Of a stretch of DNA of 64,000 bases, positions 1 through 14,492 are shown piece after piece; positions within the stretch are counted from its first letter, which is position 1, and every line of letters begins with the position of its first letter. Location of the stretch: positions 62,001 through 126,000 of the forward strand of contig JAMQCK010000008.1 in NCBI GenBank assembly GCA_024196135.1. The letters are read 5' to 3'. Source of the DNA: Pleurotus ostreatus/Saccharomyces cerevisiae fusant. Its lineage: Eukaryota > Opisthokonta. The position numbers and the translations under genes are program-made. A model generated the notes under the pieces. That model was not told where the DNA came from and made no database searches. It worked only from the letters and a program-made list of their open reading frames with translations.

Positions 1-1995
1 TTTGGAGGACTCGGACCTGACGAACATGTCCTTCGTGGACCTTCCGGGTGCGTCAACCGGTGCTCGCGCTCGTTCGTTGGGGCTGACATCGCCGGCCTAT
101 AGGCTTGATCTCAAACGCTGAGCAGCACTTCATCGACCTGGTGAGCGACCTTGTCAAGGACCGTATTAGCGGCGAGAACACGATTGTACTGGTGACGGTC
201 CCAATGACAGGTTTGGGTGACGCTTCTCGCAGGGACAAGCTTTCTGATCCCCTATAGACGACGTCGAGACCGTCGCTGCACTCAAGCTCGCCCGTGAGGC
301 GGACCCTGAGGGCCAGCGTACTATCGGTAAGCCATGCTTTGCGCAATGTCAGAGGGATGCTCATTCTTTCCTGCAGCCGTCCTCACCAAGCCTGACCTCG
401 TGCGCACGGGCGCGACGAACTCCCGCGAGCGCTGGCGCAAGATCATGGAAGGAGGAGAGGCGAAACACAAGCTGCACCACGGCTACTTTGGCGTGCTTCT
501 CCCCAATGACGACAACCGGGCGGCCAGCCTGCCCAGGGAAGCCATGCGTACGCGCTCGAGTGCGTTCTTCAGCACCGAGTCGCCGTGGAAGCATATGGAT
601 CAGCAGCGCTTTGGTGTGGCCAATCTGGTCAGCTATGTGGGGAGCCTGCTCGTGGGCCTTATCGAGAAGTCGTGCGTGGACAGGGCTCATTGGCTCGTGG
701 TCGACTGCTGACCCCATACTAGAATCCCAGAGCTGCGCGAGGCGATCACAAAGGCGCTCCGTGAATGCAAGGCCGACCTCGCCGCGCTGCCAGTAGAATG
801 CACCTTTGACACTGAGTCGGACGTCAACACCTACATCGTCATCCAGATCACCAAGTTCTGCGAGACCTTTGGCCACGCTATTATGGGCGAGCCATCGAGC
901 CCGCACAAGGACCTCGTACAGACGAATCGGCAGCACTATCTGCGCTTCAAGGAGGCTATCGGGCGCACGCGTCCGGACTTCAGACCCTTCGCGAGCAAGG
1001 CGGAGTACAGGAGCCCTGGGTTCGGCGTAGGAGAGGGGACTGGGCCGATGGATTTGGCGGACGTTCGGGAGATTATCGACAAGTATGCCGCTCATGTTGG
1101 CTTGGGTTTTCAAGTTCTGATATATCGCACAGGTCCATTGCCTGGGAGCTGCCGCGCCATATTCCCTACGAGGCCACGAAGGTCCTCATCACGCGGATTA
1201 CCGCCCATTGGACCGGTCCCGCGCTGCAGTGCGTTACTAGTGTCGTGAAGGCGACCGGCGCCAAGCTGGAGGCCCTCATCAAAGCCTACTTTGGCCAATT
1301 CAATGGACTGGAAGACTATGTTCGGTATGATGTTCCTTCACGCGCGGTGCTCACTTATTGTGGCTGACTTGGCCTCCAGGTCGGTTGTAAAAGCCCAGCT
1401 TCTCGTGGGTTCTGTTCACATGGAAGTGTCTTTGTCGAAGGCCCTCAAGCTCGAGACTGGCTTGCCCCTCTTTACGCAGAACACGCACTGCCTCGAGACT
1501 GAAGAAAAGAAGTGGCTGCAGCAGTTCGCCAGCGCGCGATATCACAGTGACCGCTATCGCATTTACCAGCCGCAGCAAGAGGCCTATCCCATTGCTTATG
1601 AAAATCCGACCGTTGAGCGAAGTAGGCGCACGCCGTCGCCCGTCAGACGCACGCGTACGGATGAAGAACTGGACGTCATGGCGAAGGTTCAGGCTTATGT
1701 GCATGTCGCATACAAGGTGCGCGAGCCTTGGACTTCAGTCTTCCCTAGACTGACCGTCTCCTAGCGCATCATCGACCACGTACCGCTTCTCGTCGAGCAC
1801 GAATTCAACCAGAGGCTCGCAGAGGGTCTGCTGGAGGGACTCCTGCGCAGTCTCAACACCGCGTCGGTCGATACCAAACGCGCGATGCTCGCCGAGGACC
1901 AGAAAGTGGCGGAGAAACGGGCCGCGCTGAAGGCGAAGCGCGAGCGGCTGATAGCTATACGGAGGAGATTGGACAACTGGGAGGAAAGATTGTAA
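1..1995 (+). CDS. Dynamin-family GTPase (Mx/Dnm-like), 5' end outside window
   Basis: This is a large membrane-remodelling GTPase of the dynamin superfamily, partial at its start. The first codon in frame begins at base 2 and leads into the switch motif DLPG, interrupted by an intron at about 52-108 and continuing GLISNAEQ. The G4 motif TKPD lies near 382-393, followed by the dynamin middle domain and, after 1380, a GTPase effector domain rich in helical heptads. About six short introns separate the exons. The stop is TAA at 1993-1995. The P-loop exon must lie upstream of the window. Multi-copy Mx-like dynamins are common in mushroom genomes, so it may act in organelle or vesicle fission, but the exact subfamily cannot be set without the N-terminus. 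Confidence 0.9.
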
Positions 1996-2190
1996 GGCAT
2001 TTCAGCTCTCGGTTTGTAGGTCTGCGTATAAAAGGACATCATCTTTTACGGTGTTTAACATGCTTAAAACCTTCAGAGTCGCACCTGTGGCTAGCAGACA
2101 GCTGGGGCAGACTGCAATCGACCGTACAACGGTCGCCTCGCCGACAAAACCAGTCTGTCTCCCGGCGACAAGAAAAATAGGAAGGAAGGA

Positions 2191-2448
2191 CAAAACATAG
2201 AGGCCCCGGGTTGTATAGACAGCTCGGGCTCGTGCGCATATCGAGTATTGCTGTCTATACAACTCAGGGCTATGGACCTTTTAGCGGAGATACTTTTCGG
2301 TACTCCCGGTCCCGAATCCACTATAGCCTACTAGCCAAAGTTGGCCATCCAGTGACGTTCAGCTACGTGACGCCGGGACCTCACCTTACGGTCCGACTCG
2401 GACGAGGTCATTGACTGAATTTTGGTTATAATTCGGCCCGGAGGGTTC
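2191..2448 (-). repeat. Hairpin repeat family, copy D
   Basis: Read on the minus strand this copy starts with the family's 5' block (2448 down to 2405: ACCCTC, CCAAAATTC and CAATGACCT words), then about 140 bases, then a hairpin, then the 3' word CTATGTTTTG (2200-2191). The hairpin arms are 2203-2222 and 2251-2270 with an exact 12-bp core (2211-2222 with 2251-2262). The rest of the 1996-2775 interval shows no gene; a TATAAAAG at 2027-2034 has no obvious partner. Confidence 0.7.
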
Positions 2449-2775
2449 GCTTATATTCGAATTCAATCATTTTTCTAGACCTTGAAAATGACTCTACGGG
2501 CTTCAGGTTGGAATGGGCATCCATCAGAGTAAGTCTCTGTCGATAGGTGAAGGAAAGAAGAGCTGACCCGCACCATGAAACGAGGACACCGGCGAACTTC
2601 AACTTGCTGACTGAATGTCACGGTGGAGTCACGGTGATGAACGCCATCATGATCAGCAGCCCAAGGCTGACCATCTCGCGCCAACGGCCTGCGCCGTCAG
2701 CACGATGTCATCCTCCCGTCGTTCTCTCACCTCGACCGCCACCAACCGTGAATGCGACTATCACCGCTGAGAGCA

Positions 2776-5191
<2,416 letters not shown>

Positions 5192-5318
5192 GCCATAACA
5201 GGAAGAGTATAGCATCCGCCGCAGTACACTGACTTGCCCTCCACGATACGATAGGAACATAATATTCAAGGCGTACTTACGAGCATCGAGCACACTTTCC
5301 AGCCGCCTGCACCGTGGG

Positions 5319-5559
5319 AACCCTCCGCATCCAATTAAACCCAAAATTCGGACAATGACCTCCGCCGTGCCTTAGCGACTAGCAAGTGCCGGGGTCACGA
5401 TGTGGCAGCCGCTGACGCGGAAGCTACTCACATCGTCAAACCGGGACATGGTCATATACCGCCAGTGAAATCTTTCCACTCGTTCTGGCATGAACAACCT
5501 GCGCCCGAAGGCGCGCGAGCGCAGGTTGTTCATGTGAGAGCGAGGGCCCATATGTTTTG
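5319..5559 (+). repeat. Hairpin repeat family, copy A
   Basis: The 5' block is at 5319-5361 (ACCCTCC, TTAAACCCAAAATTC, CAATGACCT). A perfect hairpin with 16-bp arms (5489-5504 with 5519-5534, 14-base loop) follows, and the copy closes with CATATGTTTTG at 5549-5559. The interior after the 5' block (a GTGCCGGGGTCACG word near 5386) also resembles copy D at the same offset, so the copies are related beyond the end motifs. The intervals on both sides (5192-5318, 5560-6206) show no gene. Confidence 0.75.
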
Positions 5560-6206
5560 TCAATCGTCTTGGTTATTTTTGTTGGGCTTGCATGCGATCA
5601 TGTAGTAGCGGTATTGTCTTGCGTGTCTTGAGGATTGCTCGAATTGCCAGGCCGTGCGGTAGAGAACCTGGTATCGCGGTGAGTGCGGAGGACAAGTGGA
5701 ATCTCAGTCGGAAGCGCATGATCTATCTCAACTTTGCGGCGAGAGACGCATCGAGGAGAAAGTCAAGGAATACAGAAACGTCTGCCATACGTGCCATCAT
5801 TCCCCAGGTATGACGAATGCTTAAAATTACCACTTTCGGAACGTGGCACGTAACTTACCACTTCGGGCAATTCTTCTTCTTTCCGCTTCGGGAACAAAAG
5901 GTGTCCATACATGGAAATTTTACATGAGCAGGCGTTGCGGTGCATCGTACGCCTCGGCTTTGGTTTTCACCAGAGGAGTGCATCTAGAAACCCAGCACAC
6001 CATTGTCGGTTGCTTATCACAGAAGCACACATTCATTCCTTTGATATTGGTCTGGACATTGTACTCTATATGATGGGCCATCGACCTTCATGGCTTCGAC
6101 GGTCAACGCATCTTCGATCTGGACGCACATATATCAATATATATAATCCTCCCTCGAAGACGACTAGCTTCTACCAGCGCATTCCTTGTGTTTGTGAGTC
6201 CAAAGG

Positions 6207-6465
6207 CAACCCTCGGTGCTGGTTTAAACCCAAAATTCTGTCAATGACCTGAAACTGATCGGAACCTGGGTAACTTAAGGGTTCTTGCAGGGGCGGCTTC
6301 TCAGTCCATTGACTGCGAAACGTAATATCGACTGCAAAAGCTCGTTAAGTGGGAGGGCCGAAAAGCTCGCTGCAAAAGGAACTTCAGCTTGATCTTGCTT
6401 GGTCAGCAACGCTCGAGTCGCGACGAGCGTTGCTGACCAAGTAGGGGAGAGCGCCATATGTTTTG
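6207..6465 (+). repeat. Hairpin repeat family, copy B
   Basis: The 5' block is at 6207-6250, with TTTAAACCCAAAATTC and GTCAATGACCT. A perfect hairpin has 18-bp arms (6398-6415 with 6424-6441, 8-base loop). The copy closes with CATATGTTTTG at 6455-6465. The stem sequence is unrelated to that of copy A although its position is the same. Confidence 0.75.
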
Positions 6466-7030
6466 CTCGTTTTGCACGCGTGAAGTTCGAACTCGTTGCC
6501 GGCTATTCCCACTGGGGGAGCACGGAAGCAGTTGGCACCTTTGGCTCAGGCTCCTGGACCACGTACGTGACTGTGCTGTAGTATCCTTCGCCTTCAGACG
6601 CGCATAATCGGAGGCAAATGACGGTCTTGAGAACTTGCGGCTAAAGGCGGCGAATGTCTAAAGCCGAAGCTCTCATTGCGGTCGACGTGCGACTCCGCTT
6701 GCGGCCCCGCTCATTCGAACAGAAGTCATTCTGTGCCCTTCATCGACGACATCGACCAGATAGTCGCCTGGATAAGTCCGAAGACCAAGTTGGTAGGGAT
6801 GCAATGTAATTGTCTGACGGCGAGCTCATTGCTGTCAATCTCACTTGGCGGCTAAATTCTACTCAAGGGACGACAGCCGTGGCGAAGAACGAGAGCAACA
6901 TAGCATTGTTTTGAGAGCATGGCAACGGTAAGCTGTGGTACAGGCATAGTCAAGATACATAATTTGGGAGCTGCAGAGCATGACAGCAGTCAACGCGCGT
7001 TTGATTTGTAACCCTAAGTCCAGTGAGCGC
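6466..7030. other. Gap between copy B and gene P1; no gene seen
   Basis: No frame here continues into a recognisable exon. It is probably the 3' flank of P1. Minus-strand frames over 6859-7215 are shadows of the P1 terminal exon. Confidence 0.5.
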
Positions 7031-8769
7031 CTAAGCATCAACCTTGGGCTCGACAATCCCCAAGGTGCTGAAGGTACCGCAAAGGGCCGCCTTCGCGAAC
7101 TTCGTGTAGTACTCGTGATTGGAAAGCTTGCCCTGGTTCTTTGCGAGGAAGTGCAACACCGACGAAGAGCTGCTTTCGCAGCTGATGCGACCGATGTAGT
7201 GTTTGGGTACGTCAACGCCGACCCCAGCCTCGTCGATCATCTTGTCGAGGGACTGGAGTACCGCGTCCAGTTTCGGGGTCACGGCGGCGTCTCCAATACG
7301 AGACGCGACGCACTGGCGCACGGTATCCGCAACGTGAGGTTCCCCACGCTGAAAGTAGGCGAGGATACCGTCCGGAAAGACGGACGAGAAGTTGGGTAGG
7401 TAATCGGGGTTGTGGTAGATCTGAGCGCGTAGATCAGCGCAGTTCGTCACAGCACGAGGACTGATACACACGGAAAAAGCGAGGCATAGGCTTACTGCAG
7501 CTATGAACTTGGGGTCCGTGACGAACGGTAAGAGGTAGGTCTACGAAAGCGTCAGAATGAATCTTGTCTGCCTTATGTGGCGCAGCTACCTTGCAGATAC
7601 GCGCGGCCTCTCCGGGAGTTTTGGCAACAGAGGAAAGGACTGCATTGACGACATCTCGCACATTGCGCGTGCGGACCGCGTTGACTTGTTGCGCTAGGAC
7701 AACCTAGAGCGATCGCGTGTTAATTTGGTAATGCGACCACGACAGAACCACGCACTTCGCTCTGAACATCGAGGTCGGACATTCCGGCACTTCGAGGTGA
7801 AGGCACAATCGGTGCAGAAGGCGTAGGAAGAACAACCTCTTTCCGAGGCGAAGGAGATCGGTACGCGGTCGTTACACTTCTCGAAGCCTCAGGTCTTCTA
7901 GTGCGGACGTGGGGCATCATTCTCAAAGCTTCCTCAGGCGAGCATGCGACTATGCGCGGGTGACCTTCACCGACACGTCGATACAGATCCAAGACTGTAG
8001 TCGAGGGTGAGTTAAGCACATAAACTGTGAGAGATGACTGACTCGACGTGCTGGAATGTGCAGTGGACTTCGGTCTCTTCATCGATCCTCCCGCGTCCTT
8101 CCCGGTGCCTTCGTCCGCCACCTGGTCCGCAGAACGCTTCCCAGCCGAGAAAGAAGGGCCGACAGTGGCTCCACTCCTGGCAAGGTCAGCCAAATCCTCC
8201 GGACCGCTGGAAGCATGATGAGCGCAAGAGTTGACAAGGAAATATGCCTTCGTACCGTGGCAACAGAGCCATCTTGATCAGAGGTGTAAACAGTGTTCGT
8301 ATGGTCTGGTCGAATCGTCCCGGTTCGAGCTTGCGGAGGTTGTAGGCGAAGATGTAGAAGTGGCGGCTGAGCTCATCGCACTGCGCTTGCAACAACCTGC
8401 CCCGATTGCCGTCCGCCCAGCGGTATACGATGTACGCGATTAGGGCGTCGCTGAACAGTTGATTAATGTGCTGTGAGTCACTGTTAGTTTCTGCATCAGA
8501 CGAATGGTTCTTCAACGCACCCCGACGGGGAGAAATCCCGGCTCGACTTGCTTGACCTCTTCGATGAGCGCTCGGAGTGCATGATGTACCTCAGAGCGAC
8601 CGCTGTCAGCTGCATTATTCGCGATGAACGACCGACTCTCGTGGTCCGTCCAGCTGGCAGCTCGGACGATGCCTCTGCTGTTGGCGTCAAACTTGTTGAA
8701 GAGCCAGGGTTCCTCGGGAGGAGAGGGAAGGTAACCACGATGAAGGGCAAGGGGGCGAGCCAACAGCAT
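7031..8769 (-). CDS. Uncharacterised protein P1 (paralog of P2 at 46.8 kb)
   Basis: I do not recognise this family. The chosen start is the ATG at 8769; the reading passes several short introns (first at about 8470-8520, GTGCGT...CACAG) and ends at TAG 7033-7031. Three parts can be seen: an N-terminal helical part (LF..F motif, then LIEEVKQ), a disordered Ser/Lys/Arg-rich middle (8000-8200), and a conserved C-terminal domain with LSNHEYYTKF and ALCGTFSTLGIVEP. The same layout and C-terminal motifs recur in P2, which is the main evidence that this is a real gene. No signal peptide, membrane span or catalytic motif is obvious. Internal splice sites and the possibility of a further 5' exon are uncertain. 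Confidence 0.65.
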
Positions 8770-9841
8770 GACCTGAGTGCGGGGAGGGTTAGGAAGTAGA
8801 TGGGCAGGAAGCTCTCTTATGTACGTAGCGATCCGGCTACCAGCGTGGGGTGCATGACGAATCGCTATACGGCGGCCACGGAATTTCATGCACGTCGAAC
8901 AAAAGCGTCACCTAAACGGGCGGAGTAGCCTTCCTTTTCTGGTGCTAGAGACCCATAGCTTGTCGTGTGCTATCAGAGAAGGCTCGGCTAATCCGACTTG
9001 TCAGCAGCGGCCGTCATGCCCCAGGTAGTGCCGCCCTTGGAAACGGGACTGGGACTGGTAGAAAGAGCTGATCAAGAGCAAGGTCCTGCAAAAGAGTCGG
9101 TCAGCATCGCCATCCTTGAGGACGGCAAGTGACAGGGACGGTCCCCTCACCGAAAGGTGCAGCGCCCAAGGCATCTTCATCAGCGCGAAGGCGTACACAT
9201 TCACACATTATCCAAGAGAATGCAGTCATCTGGTCTTCTTGAGCGCTGCTTCACAGGACGCACATCATGGAAAGGACAGATGGAATCCTCAATTGTTGGG
9301 CGAATGTTCACGAAAGATGGATAAAGACAATTAAGCCGGCCTGCCCTGGCTAGCCTCGCTGACATCTAGTCCATCAAGCAAGCGGCGCCACATGAGAGCA
9401 CGTTGGAAGTATCATGCCGCTGCCTGCTGGATGGGGTACCGCACACAAGCGGCCAAAATGGAAGAGATGGGCAAGTATGGGCAGTGGGACCCAGGGGAGT
9501 ACATCGCGGGGAGCCGTCGGATACCCACGAGGCAAGAAGATGAGCACAGGTACGGACGCTGCGGCCGAGGGTCGACAACTCAAGGTCGGGCAGCGAAGAT
9601 ATTCTGAGTAGCATGAGGGGGTAAAGCAAGCCAACGTGCGACCCGAACCTGCCGAAAGCGGTACCGGTAACTCTGGAGGCGGCCAGCATCTCAACAACGT
9701 CCTGCTTCAGTGGGCTCAGACAGATGTACCTCAGAGGGCTGAGGAGGATAGAAAAGATCCAGAGATAGGTTGTAAGCACTCATACATTTTGGAGAGATAT
9801 TCGTATGCTACAGGGGTGAATACAGCGTCGTTTGGAGATGG
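8770..9841. other. Gap between P1 and LEU4; no supported gene
   Basis: Open frames of 65-137 codons occur on both strands (for example 9366-9779 minus and 9392-9607 plus), but none shows a motif, an intron pattern or similarity to another part of the window. The interval should contain the P1 promoter and the LEU4 3' region. Confidence 0.4.
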
Positions 9842-12421
9842 CTAGTTCCCGTTGAGGACCGGCTTCGTGACCAGATCCAGCCTGCTCGCCGCGCTCAGGA
9901 CTGCCTTGATACCTGACGCCGTGATATCCGTATCGTTCGCCACACCCCACGCCGACCGCTTCTTCTGCCCGGGTGCCTCGTACACCAGCTCGACGTACGA
10001 CGCGGCGGACACATCCGTGCCCTCCCCGACAGAGTGCTCCGAGTACTCCCTGATCGACAGCGTGCCCTCGATCTGCTTGTGCAGCGTCGCCAGCGCGGCC
10101 GACAGCGGCCCATTGCCCTCGCCGCTAACCGACCGCGAGTGCCCCTTCACGACAAACTGCCCGTGCAGACGCCGGCGGTTTCCCTCGCCGATGTTCTCCA
10201 GCATGAAAGACTTCACGCCGAGCGCGGGCGCCGCGTCCGGCAGCTCGTACCCGTACGTCGTCTTGAACAGATTCGTGAGCGCGTCGAACGTGATCTCCCC
10301 GCCAGTGTCGCGCGCGTGCCGCTGCACGACCTCGAAGAAGTCGCCCGAGAAGCGGCGCGGGAGCTCAAGGCCGAGGCTGTTGACGATCACGCTCCCGACG
10401 TCGTCCTGGCTCGAGCGCGAGGTGACGCCGAGGGAGAGCTTGAGCTCGGGCAGCGGGCGGTCGCCGATCGCGTTGTTCGCGGCGCTGAGCAGCGCGCGCA
10501 GGCCGGAGCCGGCGATGTCTGAGTCGATGCCAACGCCCCACCATGACTGCGCAGATTTGCGGTCGCCGGCGGGGACGAGCTCGACGTAGGAGGCGGCCTT
10601 CGCGTCGCCGCCCTCGCCAATCGTGTGCTCGGAGTACTCGCGCACGGTGAGGTCGATGTCCAGGTGGGTGCGGAGAGCGTCGAGCAGGGCAGACAGCGGA
10701 CCATTGCCGTCGCCACGGATGACGCGCAGGACACCATCGACAGACAGAGTACCATCGAACCTCCTCCGCTCGTCCTCGTCGCCCGAATTATCGGTCGGAT
10801 CTGCGAGGGGCTCGCCAGAGATCTTGAAGTTGCGCAGCGTCAGGCGTCCGCGGTACGCAGGCCCACCGAAGTTGTACGTCTTGCGGAAAGCGGTGGTGAT
10901 ATCGTCGACCGTCATCTCGCGTGCCTCACGGTCCGAGATCGCCTGCACGACCTGGTAGAACGCGACTTGCATCTTGCGCGGCAAGTCGAGGTTGAGATGC
11001 TGCTTGATGAGATACGCGATGCCGCCCTTCCCGGACTGGGAGTTGACGCGAATGACGGCCTCGTAGTTCTGCCCGAGGTCGGCGGGGTCGATGGGGAGGT
11101 AGGGCATGCTCCAGATTTGCGGCTCGCCCTTCGCAGCAGCCTCGGCGTGCTTCTTCTTCTGCACCTCGAAGCCCTTCTTGATGGCGTCCTGGTGAGAGCC
11201 AGAGAATGCTGTGAAGACGAGCTCGCCAGCGTAGGGATGCCGTGGGTGCACAGGGAGGTCGTTGCACTGGGTAACGACGTCGATAGTTTCCTGGATATCA
11301 CTGAAGTCCAATTCGGGTGAGATTCCTTGGGTATATAGGTTGAGTGCGAGGTTGACGAGGTCGACGTTGCCAGTGCGCTCGCCATTGCCGAACAGACAGC
11401 CCTCAATGCGGTCGCCGCCAGCAAGCACACCGAGTTCTGCAGCTGCGATGCCAGTGCCTATTCGATCGTGAGTATGAGCCGCATCGTCTGGACGTCATAC
11501 GTACCACGATCGTTATGTGGGTGCAGACTGATGATGACCTTCTCCCGCTCGCTGATCTTGCGGCTGAAGTTCTCAATCTGGAGGCCGATAAGTACTCATC
11601 TGGATGAATAGACGGGATGCCTACCTGATCCGCATAGTGATTAGGTGGCGCGATCTCGACTGTGGCGGGCAGGTTGAAGATGATCCGCTCATCGCCCGTC
11701 CCTGCCTTGCCCCAAGCAGCCTTGACCGCCTCGCAGATTTCGATGGCAAAGTCTGGCTCGGTCTGTGTGAAAGTCTCCGGGCTGTATTCATACTTGAACT
11801 TGGTTCCGTGCTTCGCGGTGCACTCCTCGGTCAGCTGGCGCACGATTTTGGTATGACGGACAGCGAGGTCGATGGTCTGCTCCTTCGAGTTGCGGAAGAC
11901 GACGTCGCGAAAGAGGGGGGAGGTTGCGTTATACATGTGGAGGATCGCCTGCTTGCAGCCCGCCACAGCGTCGATCGTCCGCTTGATCAGGTCCTCGCGA
12001 GCTGGTGTCAAGACCTAGTCCCACTGCACCTTCAGCGCGGGGTCAATCATGGGGCATTGCTACGCACCTGAATCCACACATCGTCCGGGACCTCTCCCTT
12101 CTCGATCAGCCCGCGCACGAAGCTGAAGTCGGTGTCGCTTGCTGCGGGGTAGGCGACCTCGATCTCCTTCACACCAGTCTTGACGAGCTGCTTGAAGAAG
12201 ACCGTCTTTTGCTCAATGGTCATCGGGTTCGCGAGGGCTTGGTTTCCATCGCGCAAGTCAGTCGACAGCCATATAGGCGCCTTGGTGTGCGTCTTGGAGG
12301 GCCATTGGCGATCGGGGATATTAAGAGGGGTGTAAGGGCGGTACTTTTGGGAGGGGTCCGCGCTGTGCGTTGTAAGCACCGTCTCAATACGTCGCATTCA
12401 GCATACTCACAGCATAGGCAT
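9842..12421 (-). CDS. LEU4: 2-isopropylmalate synthase with duplicated leucine-regulatory domain
   Basis: The enzyme condenses acetyl-CoA with 2-ketoisovalerate, the committed step of leucine biosynthesis, and is normally feedback-inhibited by leucine. Five exons (12421-12411, 12362-12068, 12014-11625, 11577-11505, 11457-9842) give 794 residues. Catalytic signs: [11 protein letters not shown] near the N-terminus, and LHPHNDRG split by the last intron followed by [10 protein letters not shown] and [15 protein letters not shown]. The C-terminal exon carries two successive linker-plus-regulatory units, about 10996-10454 and 10381-9884. Each has GNGPLSA, REYSEH and GEG...AASYVEL. Known homologs such as yeast Leu4 have about 620 residues and one such unit. 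The start MPML directly before the first intron gives no evident mitochondrial presequence, so a cytosolic form is likely. Confidence 0.95.
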
Positions 12422-12741
12422 GATGGGAGTCAGGAGCAAGGCGTCGAGTCAAGGGACGTAAATAAATAACAGGTGCATCGGATGGCAGACCCATGATTCA
12501 AAGGCAAGTGACTCGGTCGACCCGGTCCGATCCCCGAGGCAAGCCCGATCGGACTGGAGGTCCGATGCGGGGAAGCGCCAGCCACTCGCGGGCCTCTTCT
12601 TTGTCGTGGCGTACCAAGGAAAACTCTATAGCACGAGAACAGCGATAAATACAGGACACCTAATGTACAAGTTACCAACTCTTAAAGTACAGTGAATGAA
12701 GACGAAGACCGGACCACATAAAGTAGCAAATCGCCCTCACT
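12422..12741. promoter_or_regulatory. LEU4 upstream region with three GGTCCGAT-type motifs
   Basis: This is the 5' flank of LEU4 and the 3' flank of the O-methyltransferase. GGTCCGATC (12524-12532) and its reverse complement, with one end mismatch (12547-12555), form a 9-bp inverted pair. A third copy, GGTCCGAT, lies at 12559-12566. Spaced inverted TCGGAC words could be a binding site for a zinc-cluster regulator; that is inference only. Confidence 0.35.
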
Positions 12742-14418
12742 TTATGCCTGCTCTCCTGCCCAACTCTCGTCCACCTTCAACTGCGTCAACCATACCAAAC
12801 TCGGGCACCTGAAGATCCGCTCGACTACCAAGCCCGCCCTCATCGCAAGTACTGCCAATTCCTCCGCCGTCCGCTCCCGCCCATTGAACATCGTCATCAT
12901 GTTCAAGTCCAGCATATGCGACAACCGCGTCGCGTACCCATAATTCGCGGGCAGCGGCTTCGGCGCCGAGTCCACCAAGTCGCACCCGTGCGTCGTGTTC
13001 ATCACCTGGTCACAAATGAGGAGGCGCGAGCGGAGGTTGGCGAGGAGGGCAGGACGAAGCGCTTGCAGGATGCGCACGGCCCGGTCGTCGTCCCAGTCGT
13101 GGAGAATGTAGCGCATGTGGTAGATGTCGGCGCCCTTCACGGGCTGCTCATTGAAGAAGTCGTGCTCCATAAATTGCACGCGGCCGCTTTCGATAGCACC
13201 AGGGAGCTCCTTGTTCCAGACGGGAGGCGCAGATTGGACGACGGGTAGCAAGTCCTGAACAATGAACTTGAGCTTGGGGAAGCGTTTCGCGGAGTCAAGA
13301 CACATAGAGCCTAGAAGAAAGTTAGTGGGGATCATCAGAGTTGAGCCGACCGCACTAACCAATTCCACCACCGACATCGACGACCGTAGCTTCACCGAGG
13401 GACTCCCAAGGGTATTCTAGAGTAGGATCAATCCGACAGTTTGCATTCATGAGCGAAGATCACCCACCCAGATGAACAGCGCCATGGGCACGACCAGTTC
13501 CGAGCATAGCAAGACCGTAGATCTCTAACTCTGTCTTGGAGGTAGGAGAGCGGCGCGTTGTTGCGCCATACTTCTTCAGCCATGCCCACCATGGTAGGTC
13601 GGTCTTCATATCTTCCTGGAATGCCGTCTCGACGTTGGACTCTGACTGTCCGCGGACGGGGTCGAACAGGACGGTCGGTAAGCTAGCAGACGTCTTGTAC
13701 CGGATGCCGCCCCTTCGTGCCCGGTCAGCGTCAAAAAATAGGATAGCCAGTCAAAACCTTACATGGAGAGGATCATCGACTGCAGGCCCTCGTTACCAAC
13801 GAGGGCCTGGCTTGTGTGATTATTCGCAAACACTCCAGGCTTTACCTCCGCGAACACGTGTATCGAGCACAACGCGCGCAGAATCCTCCCTGCAGGGTAG
13901 GGCACACAACGTAAGTTCATCTCCTTCTAGGCCCACACCAAACGCAGCCGCTCACCAAGCTTGTGCGCCTTCACCCCGGTCCGCGCCGCGAGATCGTCGA
14001 GCGGAAGGCCGTGGGGCGCCGTGGCGAGGATGTCCGCCACATCCTTCTCGACGGCGATGTGCAGCGCGCGCGCCTCGTAGTACTGCGAGCCGAGCTCGAG
14101 GATGCGGATCTGCGGGTCCTGCACGAGGTCGACGAGCATGGCGCTGGCGCTGACGACGACTTGGCGCGCCTCGTAGAGGTCGTGCGGCGGGAAGGTGCGG
14201 GCAGTAGTGTCCGCCGTTTGCGCGGCAGCCTCGGCCTCCCAGCCAGAGATGACGCGCTCCGAGGCCTCCGTGATGAGCTTGACGAGCGAGCGCAGCTGCT
14301 GGACGCGGTCCGAGGACGCGCCAGAGGCGGGTGGCGCGCCGTTCAGCGCAGGCTTGTTGACCGGGTGGGCCGGGACGTTGGGTTCGGAAATAGTCACCGT
14401 CATAGTTTCTGCAAGCAC
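12742..14418 (-). CDS. SAM-dependent O-methyltransferase (COMT-like family 2)
   Basis: This is predicted to methylate hydroxyl groups of small aromatic or polyketide-type metabolites using S-adenosylmethionine. The N-terminal part has the winged-helix dimerisation region typical of plant and fungal family-2 enzymes (LRSLVKLITEASE..., DLAARTGVKAHKLGERLR). The SAM-binding glycine motif VVDVGGGI is split by an intron near 13360. The catalytic-loop region reads YHMRYILHDWDDDRA (about 13110-13080), with the expected general-base His. The stop is TAA at 12744-12742. The first ATG at 14418 is used; a second in-frame ATG at 14403 is equally possible. A TATATAA box lies about 70 bases upstream. No other secondary-metabolism gene adjoins it, so the substrate cannot be inferred. 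Confidence 0.9.
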
Positions 14419-14485
14419 GTTGAAGTGCGCGGTAGGTTCGTATCGCAGGTCGGGGAAGACAGGGACCGCATCCCTTCGCGCAGGG

Positions 14486-14492
14486 TTATATA
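14486..14492 (-). promoter_or_regulatory. TATA box of the O-methyltransferase gene
   Basis: TATATAA on the minus strand, about 70 bases upstream of the ATG at 14418, is well placed for a regulated fungal promoter. Confidence 0.55.

Noticed and set aside
5319..6465. Helitron origin for the hairpin repeats
   Set aside because: A hairpin near one end fits, but no CTRR terminus follows it and the 5' end lacks the usual TC start, so the name is not justified.
10625..11320. 231-codon plus-strand frame
   Set aside because: It is antisense to the LEU4 terminal exon, whose protein is conserved throughout; no motif in the shadow.
13783..13809. Perfect 12-bp hairpin (CAGGCCCTCGTT...)
   Set aside because: It is inside an O-methyltransferase exon and follows from the codons of SQALVGNEGLQS; likely coincidence.
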